64,000 bases of DNA from Armatimonadota bacterium. Lineage in GTDB: Bacteria; Armatimonadota; UBA5829; DTLH01. The notes beneath the pieces are model-generated. The model ran no database searches. It saw nothing but the letters and a program-made list of their open reading frames with translations, and was not told the origin of the DNA. This document shows positions 32,452-43,300 of this stretch, in pieces. How positions within the stretch are numbered: position 1 is the first letter of the stretch; the number at the start of each line of letters is the position of its first letter. The stretch spans positions 62,001 through 126,000 of the forward strand of contig JAKPFN010000123.1 in assembly GCA_029551395.1 (NCBI GenBank), read 5' to 3'. Both the position numbers and the translations under genes were made by a program.

Positions 32452-33936
32452 CTACAGAATATCGCTTTTCTTCAGTACGAACTCTGCTCGGAGCATTTTG
32501 ACTCCCGGACGGGTCTTAGTATCGAGATACTTTGCATCCGTAAGCCCTTCTCCATTCCAGCCAATTCGGTCCTGGATATGATCTGGTGCATCCTGAGGAT
32601 TAAACCACACAACCAACTTGTATTTATCTTTGGAGAACGAGTACATGTCCGGATCTTTGCTCATATCAAGCTTGATACTAAACTTACCGTTATAGATTGC
32701 AACTTCGTCCATGAGCACAGTCTGAGTCTTATCGATCTCCCAGTCGAACCTGTCTTGATCGCTCAATTTGGAATAATCGTAGTCATAGTCAGCCAGTAGA
32801 ATTCGAAGTTTACAACCGGTCCGCCACTTCTCCTGCCTTTCTGGTGGCAACTGCTGGTTCTCCTGATACCACAAGGTATAAGGTTCCGATACCAGATTCT
32901 TGTAATACTCTGAAGGGAGCAGGTTGGCAGTTCCTTCAACTAATATTACTTTTGACTTGATCTTCTTCCATTTTATTTCCAGCTTGGCATCAACTGGAGG
33001 ATCAATATCGCGAGGCATCTTGCCGATTGCTTTCCATTTAACCAGTTCTGCTTTTGCAGCCTTGGTAGCCTGTTCTTGTCTTGGATCAGGGTTGCCTAGA
33101 GTTTCCAAAACTTTAATCCCGCGTTCGTATGCAGCGATATCGCCATAACGCCAAGCCTTGCGCAAGCACATAAGCCCCAGATTCTTCTTACACACATCAA
33201 CTTCTGTATAGAAGCTGTTTTCCCGTTTTTCTCTGAGGTTTTTCTCCATCTCCGCCAATGCAAGCTCCCACTGTCTCTCTGCCTCATCCAGATTGCCGCT
33301 TTTCTCACATGCATGGGCGTACATTCTTCGGACAAAACCAGGTCGAGACATAGTCTTGCCTGTCATTATGTCTTTGGCATCGCGTTTGGTTGCTTCTCCG
33401 ATCCAGTAGGCTGCGTTATCGTAGTCCTTGATCTTCTGCAAATAGTGCATCCAACCCAAGTCGAAATACATATCGTAAATCTCTGGGTTGTTTCTAATAC
33501 CTTCTCTCATCAGAGCAATGGCTGGAGGTATATAACGCCGGTCCGACCTTTCCTCTGAATCAGTAAAGTTATAGTCGAGATGCCATGCGCCGGTGCTGTA
33601 AACATCCAACTGATGAGGATCAAGCCAGGTGACTATTCTAACTAAAGGCAGAATGGCCTCATATTCGCCGCTATGGAAGAATTCGTCTGCTCTGACCCAC
33701 AGCAGGCTGGCTACAGCCTCACGCATTCCTATTGCAGCCGCACCAATGAACTGCAAAGACAGATCAAACAGAAGGCTTGTCTCTTTTTTATCCTTGTCTA
33801 TGATATTTGCTGGTTGAAGGCCTGACTTGGAAGCCGGATCGTAACGCAGGAAGTCGAGCGGCTCCTGAATTATGCCAACGGTAACCAGGAGTACCAGAGC
33901 CAATGCAACCAGACTCAGCCGCTTTGAACGACTCAC
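32452..33936 (-). CDS. Membrane-anchored TPR-like protein linked to an ABC-2 exporter
   Basis: Not a named family. A 494-residue protein with one N-terminal transmembrane helix (about 7-24), followed by tetratricopeptide-like helices at about 80-290 (GEYEAILPLVRIVTWLDPHQLDVYSTGAWHL, AYWIGEATKRDAKD, KSGNLDEAERQWELALAEME). The last third (from about 335) is strand-rich with a repeated KIKSKVILVEGTANLLPSEYY segment. It lies 3 bases after the ABC permease gene in a three-gene operon, and ends in a strong terminator. It may assist or be moved by the transporter; the substrate is unknown. Confidence 0.75.
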   Translation of the reverse strand: MSRSKRLSLVALALVLLVTVGIIQEPLDFLRYDPASKSGLQPANIIDKDKKETSLLFDLSLQFIGAAAIGMREAVASLLWVRADEFFHSGEYEAILPLVRIVTWLDPHQLDVYSTGAWHLDYNFTDSEERSDRRYIPPAIALMREGIRNNPEIYDMYFDLGWMHYLQKIKDYDNAAYWIGEATKRDAKDIMTGKTMSRPGFVRRMYAHACEKSGNLDEAERQWELALAEMEKNLREKRENSFYTEVDVCKKNLGLMCLRKAWRYGDIAAYERGIKVLETLGNPDPRQEQATKAAKAELVKWKAIGKMPRDIDPPVDAKLEIKWKKIKSKVILVEGTANLLPSEYYKNLVSEPYTLWYQENQQLPPERQEKWRTGCKLRILLADYDYDYSKLSDQDRFDWEIDKTQTVLMDEVAIYNGKFSIKLDMSKDPDMYSFSKDKYKLVVWFNPQDAPDHIQDRIGWNGEGLTDAKYLDTKTRPGVKMLRAEFVLKKSDIL

Positions 33937-33939
33937 CGC

Positions 33940-34788
33940 TTACACCTCCCTGCTGTCAAATACTATAGATGCAATAATCAACAATAGACATACGTACACC
34001 AGTGCGTAAGCAATACTCTCAGACACAAAAAGCGGCAGGCTTCTGACCTCATGATGCGGGTGTATTAGTCTGTTTGAGATGTTAAAGTAGTCGAAGTTCG
34101 GGATAATGGTATGTATGACCTTATAAAAACCGCGAACCAATAAACCAGTCTTTTCTTTATCCGCAGCTAAAGATGCCCATATCGGTGCAGCACTTCCTAC
34201 CAGATATACAGCGAAGCTTGCGAAGAAGTTGACAGTAGGAGTCATGAAGACCGAGAAGCACATAACCACTGCAGAAAGAAGGAAGAACTGGAAGTAGATC
34301 ATCAAAATACCCAACAGCATGGATGGGTCGAAAATCTGGACTTTGTAAGTTTCTGGCCGGACATCACCAACGAATCCTGCTGGACCGGTTGAAACCTCAC
34401 CTATTAACGCTGCCTTGATCGCCAGCATGACAATAAATACAATGCCCATCAACCAAATATTGACCGACAGCGTCAAAAGACCGCCAAGGAACTTACCTAT
34501 AACAAATTCATAGCGTTTGACGGGCTTTGAGAGAATAGTGTAGATAGTCCGTCTATCGACCTCGTTGGGGATAAGAGTTATACCGATAGTCAAACTTATA
34601 ATCAGTCCGGATACCAGAATAATAGTGAGACCCAGACTCTTGACAATGGTCATGTCCCGCTGGAAACCAAACTGAGTGAAGCTGAGTGCAAGCACGATCA
34701 TCGCAAGTGCAACAATAAGGAAGACTTGCAGGATCTTCTTTCTCATAGCTTCGCGGTAAGTGGTTTTTGCTATTGTCCAAATAACCAT
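33940..34788 (-). CDS. ABC-2 type transporter permease
   Basis: A 282-residue integral membrane protein with about six hydrophobic helices. The N terminus (TIAKTTYREAMRKKILQVFLIVALAMIVLA) and the loop IPNEVDRRTIYTILSKPVKRYEFVIGKFLGG, with its TILSKP motif, are characteristic of ABC-2 permeases of the gliding/NatB type. It overlaps the ATPase gene by one base. The two components would form an exporter or membrane-reorganising transporter. The substrate cannot be inferred. Confidence 0.92.
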   Translation of the reverse strand: MVIWTIAKTTYREAMRKKILQVFLIVALAMIVLALSFTQFGFQRDMTIVKSLGLTIILVSGLIISLTIGITLIPNEVDRRTIYTILSKPVKRYEFVIGKFLGGLLTLSVNIWLMGIVFIVMLAIKAALIGEVSTGPAGFVGDVRPETYKVQIFDPSMLLGILMIYFQFFLLSAVVMCFSVFMTPTVNFFASFAVYLVGSAAPIWASLAADKEKTGLLVRGFYKVIHTIIPNFDYFNISNRLIHPHHEVRSLPLFVSESIAYALVYVCLLLIIASIVFDSREV

Positions 34789-35708
34789 TAACGCCCTCCT
34801 CTGACTGTATCAACAAATAGCTTCTCCAGAGTTCGCCGCCTTGGATTAACAGAAACCAGCGAGGCATTGTTCTTAAGGAGCATTTCAATGACATTTTTCT
34901 GGACTGCGGCATCCTGAATATAAGCAGTCAACCTGCCTGCATGAAGTTCAGATTCATCCGAAATCTCAGCGATTTTGCCAGCTACTTCATCGTTTACGCC
35001 GTCAGCAATTATCTCCACCTGTTTGGTGGTCAATAATTCCTTGACCTCTCCCATCATTGCCAGTTTTCCACTTACGAGGATGGCTACACGGTTGGCGATC
35101 ATTTCGATGTCACCGAGTTGATGGGAACTCACAAAGACTGTCTTTCCCTGTGCTCTGAGGTCCAGAATCAAGTTGCAGATATCTGCGTGAGCGATTGGGT
35201 CAAGTCCGGAAGTCGGTTCGTCAAGGAAGACCAGGTCGGGATTGTTAAGCAGAGCCTGCGCGACACCGGCTCTCTGAAGCATACCTTTTGAGTAATGCCT
35301 CAGCGGCTTGTCTGCAGCTTCTGCCAAACCTACACGTTCAAGAAGACTGTCAACGCGTGTTTTGCGTTCTTCTCGACCGATTCTAAACAGGTCTGCATAG
35401 AAGTTGAGCAGTTCACGGGCGCTCATATACTCGTAAAAATACGGGCTTTCCGGCAGATAACTAATGCGTTTTTTAGTATTATTATCTCCCGCAGGCTTTC
35501 CGAGCACCATAGCCTTACCTGATGTTGGACTGATGAGACCGAGCAGGATTTTGATTGTAGTAGTCTTGCCTGCTCCATTTGGCCCCAGGAAGCCGAAGAT
35601 TTCACCTTCCTGAACATTGAGATCCAGATTATCGACGGCGTTTAATGTGCCGCCAAATGGACTTTTGAACCTCTTAGTTAGGCCCTGGATTTCTATGGCT
35701 GTTGCCAA
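34788..35708 (-). CDS. ABC transporter ATP-binding protein
   Basis: A 306-residue ATPase with Walker A GPNGAGKTTTIK (about 41-52), Q-loop region (SYLPESPYFYE), signature YSKGMLQRAGVAQ in place of LSGGQ, Walker B LVFLDEPTSGLDP and the switch His in VSSHQLGD. The C-terminal roughly 80 residues form the extension typical of CcmA/NatA-type exporters. It is the first gene of the exporter operon; ATG 35708 has GGAGGT just upstream. The substrate is unknown. Confidence 0.95.
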   Translation of the reverse strand: MATAIEIQGLTKRFKSPFGGTLNAVDNLDLNVQEGEIFGFLGPNGAGKTTTIKILLGLISPTSGKAMVLGKPAGDNNTKKRISYLPESPYFYEYMSARELLNFYADLFRIGREERKTRVDSLLERVGLAEAADKPLRHYSKGMLQRAGVAQALLNNPDLVFLDEPTSGLDPIAHADICNLILDLRAQGKTVFVSSHQLGDIEMIANRVAILVSGKLAMMGEVKELLTTKQVEIIADGVNDEVAGKIAEISDESELHAGRLTAYIQDAAVQKNVIEMLLKNNASLVSVNPRRRTLEKLFVDTVRGGR

Positions 35709-35999
35709 GTTTATAACCTCCAGTGACTGTTAAATTTTACAGAAAATGGGACAATCTCAACTATAAGTCCCGTGAATGAGTATACCTGTGCCATTATTGT
35801 GTGTCAACAAACCGGCAGGTAAAAGAGACCAGCAAAACAGTCATCATAATATTACGTATGATATTGCTCGCCTGGTTCCCGAGAGGATAGATATTAAATA
35901 ACGAACAATGGATGATGAGTCATGTTCTGAACATCAGGGATTAATTCATATTTTTACACAGGAATTCCGCACTCCAAAATTCCATATTCTACACTCAAC
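35709..35999. other. Intergenic region between SDH-type proteinase and ABC operon
   Basis: No gene seen. The region should hold the ABC operon promoter (minus strand); no convincing consensus pair stands out. No repeats or strong hairpins noted. Confidence 0.4.
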
Positions 36000-36869
36000 T
36001 CAGTGTCTTTCTTCTCTGTTTCGCCTCTGAGGTTGAGGTATTGCTGGGCGCTCATAAGGAATGGGGATATATTCCACACTTGGCCGACGCGCTCCGAGCT
36101 GAGGATATAATTTCATCAGGCTGTACACTTCATTAGGCATATCTACAGTAACATGAAGTTTCAGCATTTCCGCTTCATCTACGCTAATCGGGTAATCATG
36201 GGTCCAACGGCCTTCTGTGAGCAATTTTGCGACTTCATCAGCCTGTTCATCAGGCATTTTGCCGTCCAGTATTTTTCTGACAAGGTGTGATACCTGCCGT
36301 TGAGCTTTTACAGCCATATCAGCCAGGATAAGTGTGCGGTCGTCAATCTCGTTTACAGATTTTCTCTCGACAACCTGCAGAACAGAGGCTGCTGGATATT
36401 CGCCAAGCTGCGGATCTATCGGGCCGAGCACTGCGTTACGGTCCATGACGATCTCATCGGCAGCAAGAGCAATCAAAGTGCCTCCTGACAATGCGTAATG
36501 GGGTACAAATACCGTTACTTTGGCTTTGTGGGATTTGATGGCAAGCGCAATTTGCTCGCTGGCCAGCACTAGTCCGCCTGGAGTGTGCAGTATGATATCA
36601 ATCGGCATATCGGGAGGTGTAAGCCGGATTGCCCGCAGGACTTCCTCGCTATCCTCGATATTTATATAGCGAAGAAGTGGAAATCCAAGCAGTGCCATTT
36701 GTTCCTGCCTGTGAATCAATGCGATAACTCTTGAGTTTCGTTTTTTCTCAAGCGTATGTATCAGCCTGATGCGAGCATTCACAAGCGCACGCTGTCTGAG
36801 AAGGGGTACGATGAAAGCTATGATAAAGATTAGCCAAAAAACTTGTCCAATCAGCCCGGTGTAATCCAT
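36000..36869 (-). CDS. SDH-family Clp-fold serine proteinase, membrane-anchored
   Basis: A 289-residue protein of the serine dehydrogenase proteinase (SDH_sah) group, ClpP-crotonase fold. An N-terminal membrane helix (about 4-24, GLIGQVFWLIFIIAFIVPLL) is followed by IDIILHTPGGLVLASEQIALAI and VFVPHYALSGGTLIALAADEIVMD, where the Ser of ALSGGT is in the nucleophile position, and AVLGPIDPQLGEYPA. The Lys or His partners were not assigned. I start at ATG 36869, with AGGAG 9 bases upstream; the longer frame to 37070 includes a basic segment with no match. Role: membrane-proximal proteolysis, substrate unknown. Confidence 0.85.
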   Translation of the reverse strand: MDYTGLIGQVFWLIFIIAFIVPLLRQRALVNARIRLIHTLEKKRNSRVIALIHRQEQMALLGFPLLRYINIEDSEEVLRAIRLTPPDMPIDIILHTPGGLVLASEQIALAIKSHKAKVTVFVPHYALSGGTLIALAADEIVMDRNAVLGPIDPQLGEYPAASVLQVVERKSVNEIDDRTLILADMAVKAQRQVSHLVRKILDGKMPDEQADEVAKLLTEGRWTHDYPISVDEAEMLKLHVTVDMPNEVYSLMKLYPQLGARRPSVEYIPIPYERPAIPQPQRRNREERH

Positions 36870-37358
36870 GATATTCTGCTCCTGATGTGGTGTATTCAGG
36901 ATTATACCCAGCTTTACAGGCTGCCAGCTTCGGCAGATGATTCTGCTTGTCAAGTATATAAGGTATATAATCAAAAGCCTTTTAGCCCGCATCAACCGCA
37001 CAATTCCATGGAACAACAGACGGCTGAATTGCGTCAGGATAATCAAACGGTTTCTAATAGAGGTCCACACTGTTGTTGCCAGAAAATATCTCCAGCAATA
37101 ATTTGTAAGAGGTAAATCTGGCCCAACAAATAAATTACTTTATAAGATACCATTACACTTACAGCTTGGTTACTGCTTGTGTTATGGTATATAATCTAAC
37201 AGACGTAACTGGCTCTGCGGCGAACGGAACATTTGAACGCTCCGGAAAGTCGTATTTAATGAATTACAGCCGGATTACGTAGTTCCTAACGACGGGCGGC
37301 CTGTATGGGAACAGGCGGCTAGCCGTCTGTCCGTACGGCTGCAGGAGTGGGTAGGTCT
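36870..37358. other. Divergent control region before the giant secreted-protein gene
   Basis: No gene seen. It holds the promoter at 37166-37195 and a leader of about 155 bases with strong secondary structure: GACGG (37293-37297) pairs with CCGTC, enclosing GCCTGT/ACAGGC hairpins, and GGAAC/GTTCC could close a larger loop. No known riboswitch class was recognised. The minus-strand half must serve the SDH-type gene. Confidence 0.5.
37166..37195 (+). promoter_or_regulatory. Sigma-70 promoter of the giant secreted-protein gene
   Basis: TTGGTT (37166-37171), 18-base spacer and a perfect TATAAT (37190-37195). The predicted start near 37202 leaves an untranslated leader of about 155 bases. Confidence 0.6.
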
Positions 37359-40300
37359 ATGGGATCAAAATGTCGCAGCGTTTCAGCAATAATTATCCTG
37401 GCGGCTATCCTCATCGCCACAGGAGTATGTGTCTTCGCCTCCACCTGGAGTACTTATCACTATGATCATCGCAGGATTGGTGTAACAACCCAGGAAAACC
37501 TGGATGCAGGGAATCTTAAGCTTATCTGGACGTTCCCCAGGTACGACAATTTTGGCACAGGAATGATTTCAGATGCCGTTGTGGATGTTCCGAGTAGTCC
37601 AAACAATGGTTGGGAACTCACAGGGAATTGGTCAGGGCGAGGATCATTGCCAAATCCTCCGAGTGATTACTATGGTAATGACTTCCGTTATGCCGTAACT
37701 GTAAATTATCCACATGAACCAACTGCAACAGCAATATGGAGACTCCCAGCAGGAAGTCCTGTGGGAAGCTATTCAATTCAAGTATATTTCCCTTCATCCG
37801 GGGGAGATACGACTAATGCATCCAACGCCAGATATACAGTCCACCATGCAAACGGCGCTATAACATATAAGATAGACCAGCGGGACGGAGGCGGCTGGAT
37901 TACACTGGGAACCGGCACCTTCACACTTGATGCTGACAGCTATGTGGAACTGACAAACGTTATTGACAGGGATCCCAATGACCGCACTGAATACATAGTA
38001 TGTGCTGACGCGGTCCGGTTTATTCCACAATTAGATATGGAGATCTATTCGTCTCCAACGGCTGCTGACTTAACTGACCCAACTAACCCAACTTCCAGTA
38101 TTCCATTTGTGTGGATAGGTACAGTGGAAGGTCCTATGGCATCTGGGGCACCTGATACTGATGACAGCGACGAATTTGGCGCTGTTTACTGCGTATACAG
38201 CTACAACGACAATGACATCACGACTACAGACCCAGAAAACGATGATAGCTTCTGGAACAATTACAAAGTGCAAAGTGTTGGCACTGCAAAGTGGCGTTAT
38301 CCAGCAGGCGGCAGGTTCGATGCTTCCGGAAAAACACCTAATAATAGAAGCCCATTAGAAGGTCCTATAGGTAGACTGGGCAATGGGATGGGTGGTGTTT
38401 TTTCTGCACCTACTTATATTCCTGAACGGAACCTGGTAGTCTTCGGCGGCATGGACGGACAGGTCTATTGTGTCAGAGCAACAAATGGTGAGTTGGTTTG
38501 GAAAGGCCCAGGCGTAACGATACCTGAAGAAGGAAACGCTTCTGGTCTCTGGAATGAGCGGGATAACCGTTTTGATGCTTTCGGAGGCTCATTCCTTTAT
38601 GCTCCATGCACTACGGATACCGGCGGTGCAGCTAAGATCGAATACAATATATTAGGCACTTCGTCTGATCCCGGAACCGATGCAAACAGGGGCGAAAACG
38701 GCCACATGTATGCAATTTATGCATGGATGCCTGCCAGAGACCCTGCAACAGAAGTAGATGGAAACGGCAACCCGATACTTCGGAGCAGAGATGCAACTTA
38801 TACCATCACTTTCGATGGTACACAGACCAGGACTATTCGCATAGACCAACGCGACAGCACAGACCCTAACATTGGAAGCGGTATGTCTTCTAATCCTAAT
38901 GCTGGTAAGTGGGTCAGACTGGGAAGCAGCTACTGGAATCCGAGAAAAGTAACACTGACAACAGAAACTCAGATAGCCTCGCAGATCAATGAGGAATTAG
39001 GTAATGGTGATACCATAACCAGAGTAGTTGTTGCAGATGCCATAATGGTCGTTCCAGAGGATATAGGGCCATTCAGCTACTCGACTCCGGTCTATGACGG
39101 TGTCAACAGCGTTTATATAGGCAACACAAATGGCCGTGTGTATTCGTTGAACATTGCAAACGGCAGGCTAAACTGGACATACCCGAAGGTTCAGACAAAG
39201 AGATCTATATCTATGTCCAACCCACAGGATGCTGCAGCATCGCCTTTCGGTTCAATAGTCTCATCTCCAGCACTCAATTTTTATGGATCAAGTACTGGTA
39301 TCGGCAGTAGAAAACTTGTAGTCTCCTCTATGGATGGCAAGGTCTATTGCCTGAGTAATTTGAGCGCAGGTGAAAATGGTGTCGAATTGGAATGGCAATA
39401 TTCCGCTGCATCAAGGTGGGGAACAGGCGCTCAAAATGAGCAGGAGCTTTTCAGCGCTTCACCTGTCATCGACGGAAATGAAGTATACGTTCCATCGACT
39501 GGCGGGCGTATGCATGCAATCGATCTACAAGATGGTAACTGCCTCTGGGTAAGTCCGGACTCAGCAGATAATTCAGTGCCTCTGTCACCATTCCGGTACT
39601 CGACACCGGCCGTGTATGATAATCGAGTGGTTTGTGGATCTACCGGAGGTATGGTATATAGATTCGATCCAAATAACGGTCAAATTGATGAAACCCTGGA
39701 TGTCAGGCTATATTCACCGATTCAGGGAGCCATAGCTGTTGATGGTAACCATATGTACATCAGCACCATGGATGGAAGCATCTGGTGGGTTGATCGTAAT
39801 ACAGGAAATGCTCCAGCCAATGGACGTGCAGGCTATACAAACCTTGGCCAGTTGTTCTCTTCCCCTGCTGTAGCCAATACCTATGTCTATGTAGGATCAG
39901 GAAACGGCAGACTATATGCATTTTCTGATGAAGCATTTGGTGGTATGTGGGTAGGTGGAGGCAAAGAAGGCTATAGGGATGTTCCTGCAACTGAGCAGGA
40001 TGCAGCCAGTGTGAATCCGTCTGAGCTATCTCAGGTAGATATATTCTCACCTCAAGTCTGGCATGCGACCAGGGCCGCTTTTGAAGAACTGGCCACACTA
40101 GGCGGCACTGCTACAAGTGATATCCAGAGCGCGCTCGCATCCACAACGGTTGACAAGAACCTGTTATTCGTGGACAACAGCTTCGATGGCAAGACCCCCA
40201 TGAATGGCCATAAGAGGGCAGACGGAATGCCGCTGTCAAGCGGAGAGCGCCAGCTTTATATCGAATGGGGCGAGATCATATACCTGATTGCCTGGAACCT

Positions 40301-43300
40301 CCCCGAACTCAAAGAATTAGATAGCACTACGCTAGCCACAAACGACGGCGTGGGAAGTCAGGCTGCCAGAAATGCCGTCAGGTTCAGATTCAATAATGCT
40401 GGCGCTGGCTCTGGAGCCGGTGGGACTATGGATGAGAAGCAGGCAGATTGTGTCTTCGAATACAAGTTCACTGACGCTGATGGCCTTGAGAAAAGAAAAT
40501 GCGTTGCAATGGCTATGGTGGATACGATTGGCAGAAGCAGCCCACCTGCACCAGGAACCGGATGGATTGCAAGCCTGCGTGTAACAACTTCAAGCGGCGG
40601 ATCCGGCACCGGAACAGGTCGAACCACGGTTGCCCAACCAATAGTAACCATACCTATACTGACAGGAACCAGTTCTGCATGGACAGTAAAGAACCCTACT
40701 GGAGCATGGGAAGACCAGTCAATAGGAATTAATAATCCACTGGCTATTATGGACGATGGGTTGTTGCCTAGGAAAGATGGACGTCCTACACAGGGCACCT
40801 CTACTTCTCTTGGCTGGCCCGGTCTTGCAGCAGCAGGCGGAACGCTGCCTACAAATAAATATGGTACCGACCCTACAATCCACTGCAATGGAAATGCGTA
40901 TGATAACGGCGGCACCTGGCAGGTTGTAATGCCGCATGTGTATCTGGGATGGGGTCCGCACGGCGCTAACAGCCGGGTCGCACCTCTTTGGATTATGGAC
41001 AGAAGTGCAACAGGACTCAGGGTAGCTTACAGAAAGCAGTCTGAACTGACTAATTTCATGGTAACCACATCTGATCTGCAGTGGCAGGGAGGTAATGGTG
41101 CGGTGGTTAACCCGCTGCCTTGGGATTACCCGCCATACCATAACTTTGGAATATACAACAGCCGCATGCAGAGAGACTACCCGGATATTACTCGACGGGC
41201 GCAGCGGTTCCAGAAGACATCAGACTATTCGGACCCATCTACTGCTAAGACCACGCTGCTTCCGGCGATACCTGATAATCAGGAAACGCCAAATTACGAG
41301 TTTTCCAGGCTTCAGCCTGATTCACTCGAGATTTGGGCTGAGATTCCTCAATTCCAGCCAGCAAATACGAGCGGCCCTGGCTACAGTGCCGAATTGGTTG
41401 CATTCTTAGACACCAGCCCGTCTGATGGCTCGTTCAACAGCGGAAATGTGATCGCAGGCAGGCCTACAAGCTATGTCGAAGCACACAGACGGTTTAGACT
41501 ATCAGTTTGCGTGCCTCCAGACTACCATATGGTGGTTGAAAAGCCTCTGACGATGGATATAATCGGGCCTGATAAGGCACCTGCACCGCATGGTCTTGGC
41601 CTGTATCTGAACCCTGCCAGCCTTACGGATTGGTGGAAGTCGTTTACGGTTAAAAATTATGGCAATGTAAACCTGACAAATTTGAAAGTGGCAAAACGGA
41701 CAACAAATGGACCACTCGATCTGTTCTCAGAGGATGTAGACCGGTCTTATCCGATCTCTATGCTGAATCTGACCGATGTCAGCACCGGTATTATCAGCTC
41801 GCTGGACGGTTGGGACCCTCATTGGGGCGCAATCAATGCAGAACCGTTTGCCACATCAGGCCACGGTTTTACATTGTCCAAAGCCAGGGTTGGCGACGTC
41901 GCTCCGCTGGAGTTAACAATTCCTGACAAGAGGAAGATTTCGGAATACGGACCTTCGATCGTAGAGGCTATTGTAAATAAGACTGGTGACCCTTCTAAGA
42001 GTGATCCAATAGAACCCAGTCTGAGCGTTATAGTGCCGTTGACTCAGCCATCCGGCAGTTACTGGCAGTTGGTACCGGTCTATGCAGACCTGAACGGCAA
42101 TGACAGGCTGGATTATGGTGTTGAACCGTTTACTGAACCATCGTTCAGAGTAAATGTGGTTGTTGCTGAAGACAGACTGACAGGCGGAGCAACACCGGGA
42201 TCTGCCATACAGATAGATCCAGTGGACCCAGAAGCAGACCCAACCACGCCTAAACCGCTCGATGGTGATACCCAACCGGCTGCATGGCGTGATCCATACG
42301 ATGGAAACACTTATTTGTTCTGGTCATCGAACAGGACCGGTGATCCTACCGCTTCACAGCGCCCATGGTATCTGCTTCGCTCTGCGTTAGGCTATCATCC
42401 GCCGAAGAACGGCAACATGAGGATTTACGACTGGGCACCAGCCGACCCCAGCCTTCCCTACCCCAGATGGTGGGAAAATCCATCAACGAACAGGATTCCT
42501 GCTTTCGATTGGATGGATATGACTGATGTTGACGTTAATTCGATAAGGCATTCTTCGCCGTTTGTAGCGCTCAACCTGGACTCTCCTACGGATGCCCGAA
42601 TAAGAACATGGCTGTTCTGGCAAGGTCAGGCTGACGTTTTAGATATTGTCAATAACAGGATGAAGCGAGATTATCGCATACTCTACACTCCGGCAACCGG
42701 CGGCAATGTTACCAGTACAGACCAGCCCATATACAACTTTGCACGCGATACAAGCCTGATTAAGATGAACCCGCGAGCTATCGCCTACTTTAATGGATCT
42801 GACGAGAACATCTGGCTCTTGTGGCATGGCGGAGATGCAGGACGCTGGAGCATCTACGGTAACCTGAACACATCTCCGGCGAACGATCATAACGAGAATG
42901 CCTGGAGTCCGGATATCCGGTTCTCGACACCTACCTGTCTGGTTTCGGTGTCAGATCCATCTCCAGTACACAGGCGGATTGCTGGTTCTGATGCGTTTAT
43001 GGATCTGGCTTATGTTGGTGCATCGAAACACGGTCAAGAGTCTGATATCATATTCACTCGCTACAAATGGACCGGCTCCTGGGATAGTAATCTGAGAGTA
43101 AACCCGGTTCCGCTGCCTCGTATTTACAACGAAGAATTGGAGCGGGACCCGAAATATAATGTATATTCATCCGGCCATCTGGCATGGCTCAGACCTCCGA
43201 CTGGCGGAACCATAGACAATTGGGGCAGCCCAAGCGAAGACCCGTATATCCGGGTGGTATTGGTGGATGATTACACTACAGACGGCACCACATTTGCCGC

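Noticed and set aside
40358-40915. Minus-strand open frame of 185 codons within the giant gene
   Set aside because: Antisense to a gene with continuous signal peptide and domains; Pro/Val-rich antisense artefact.
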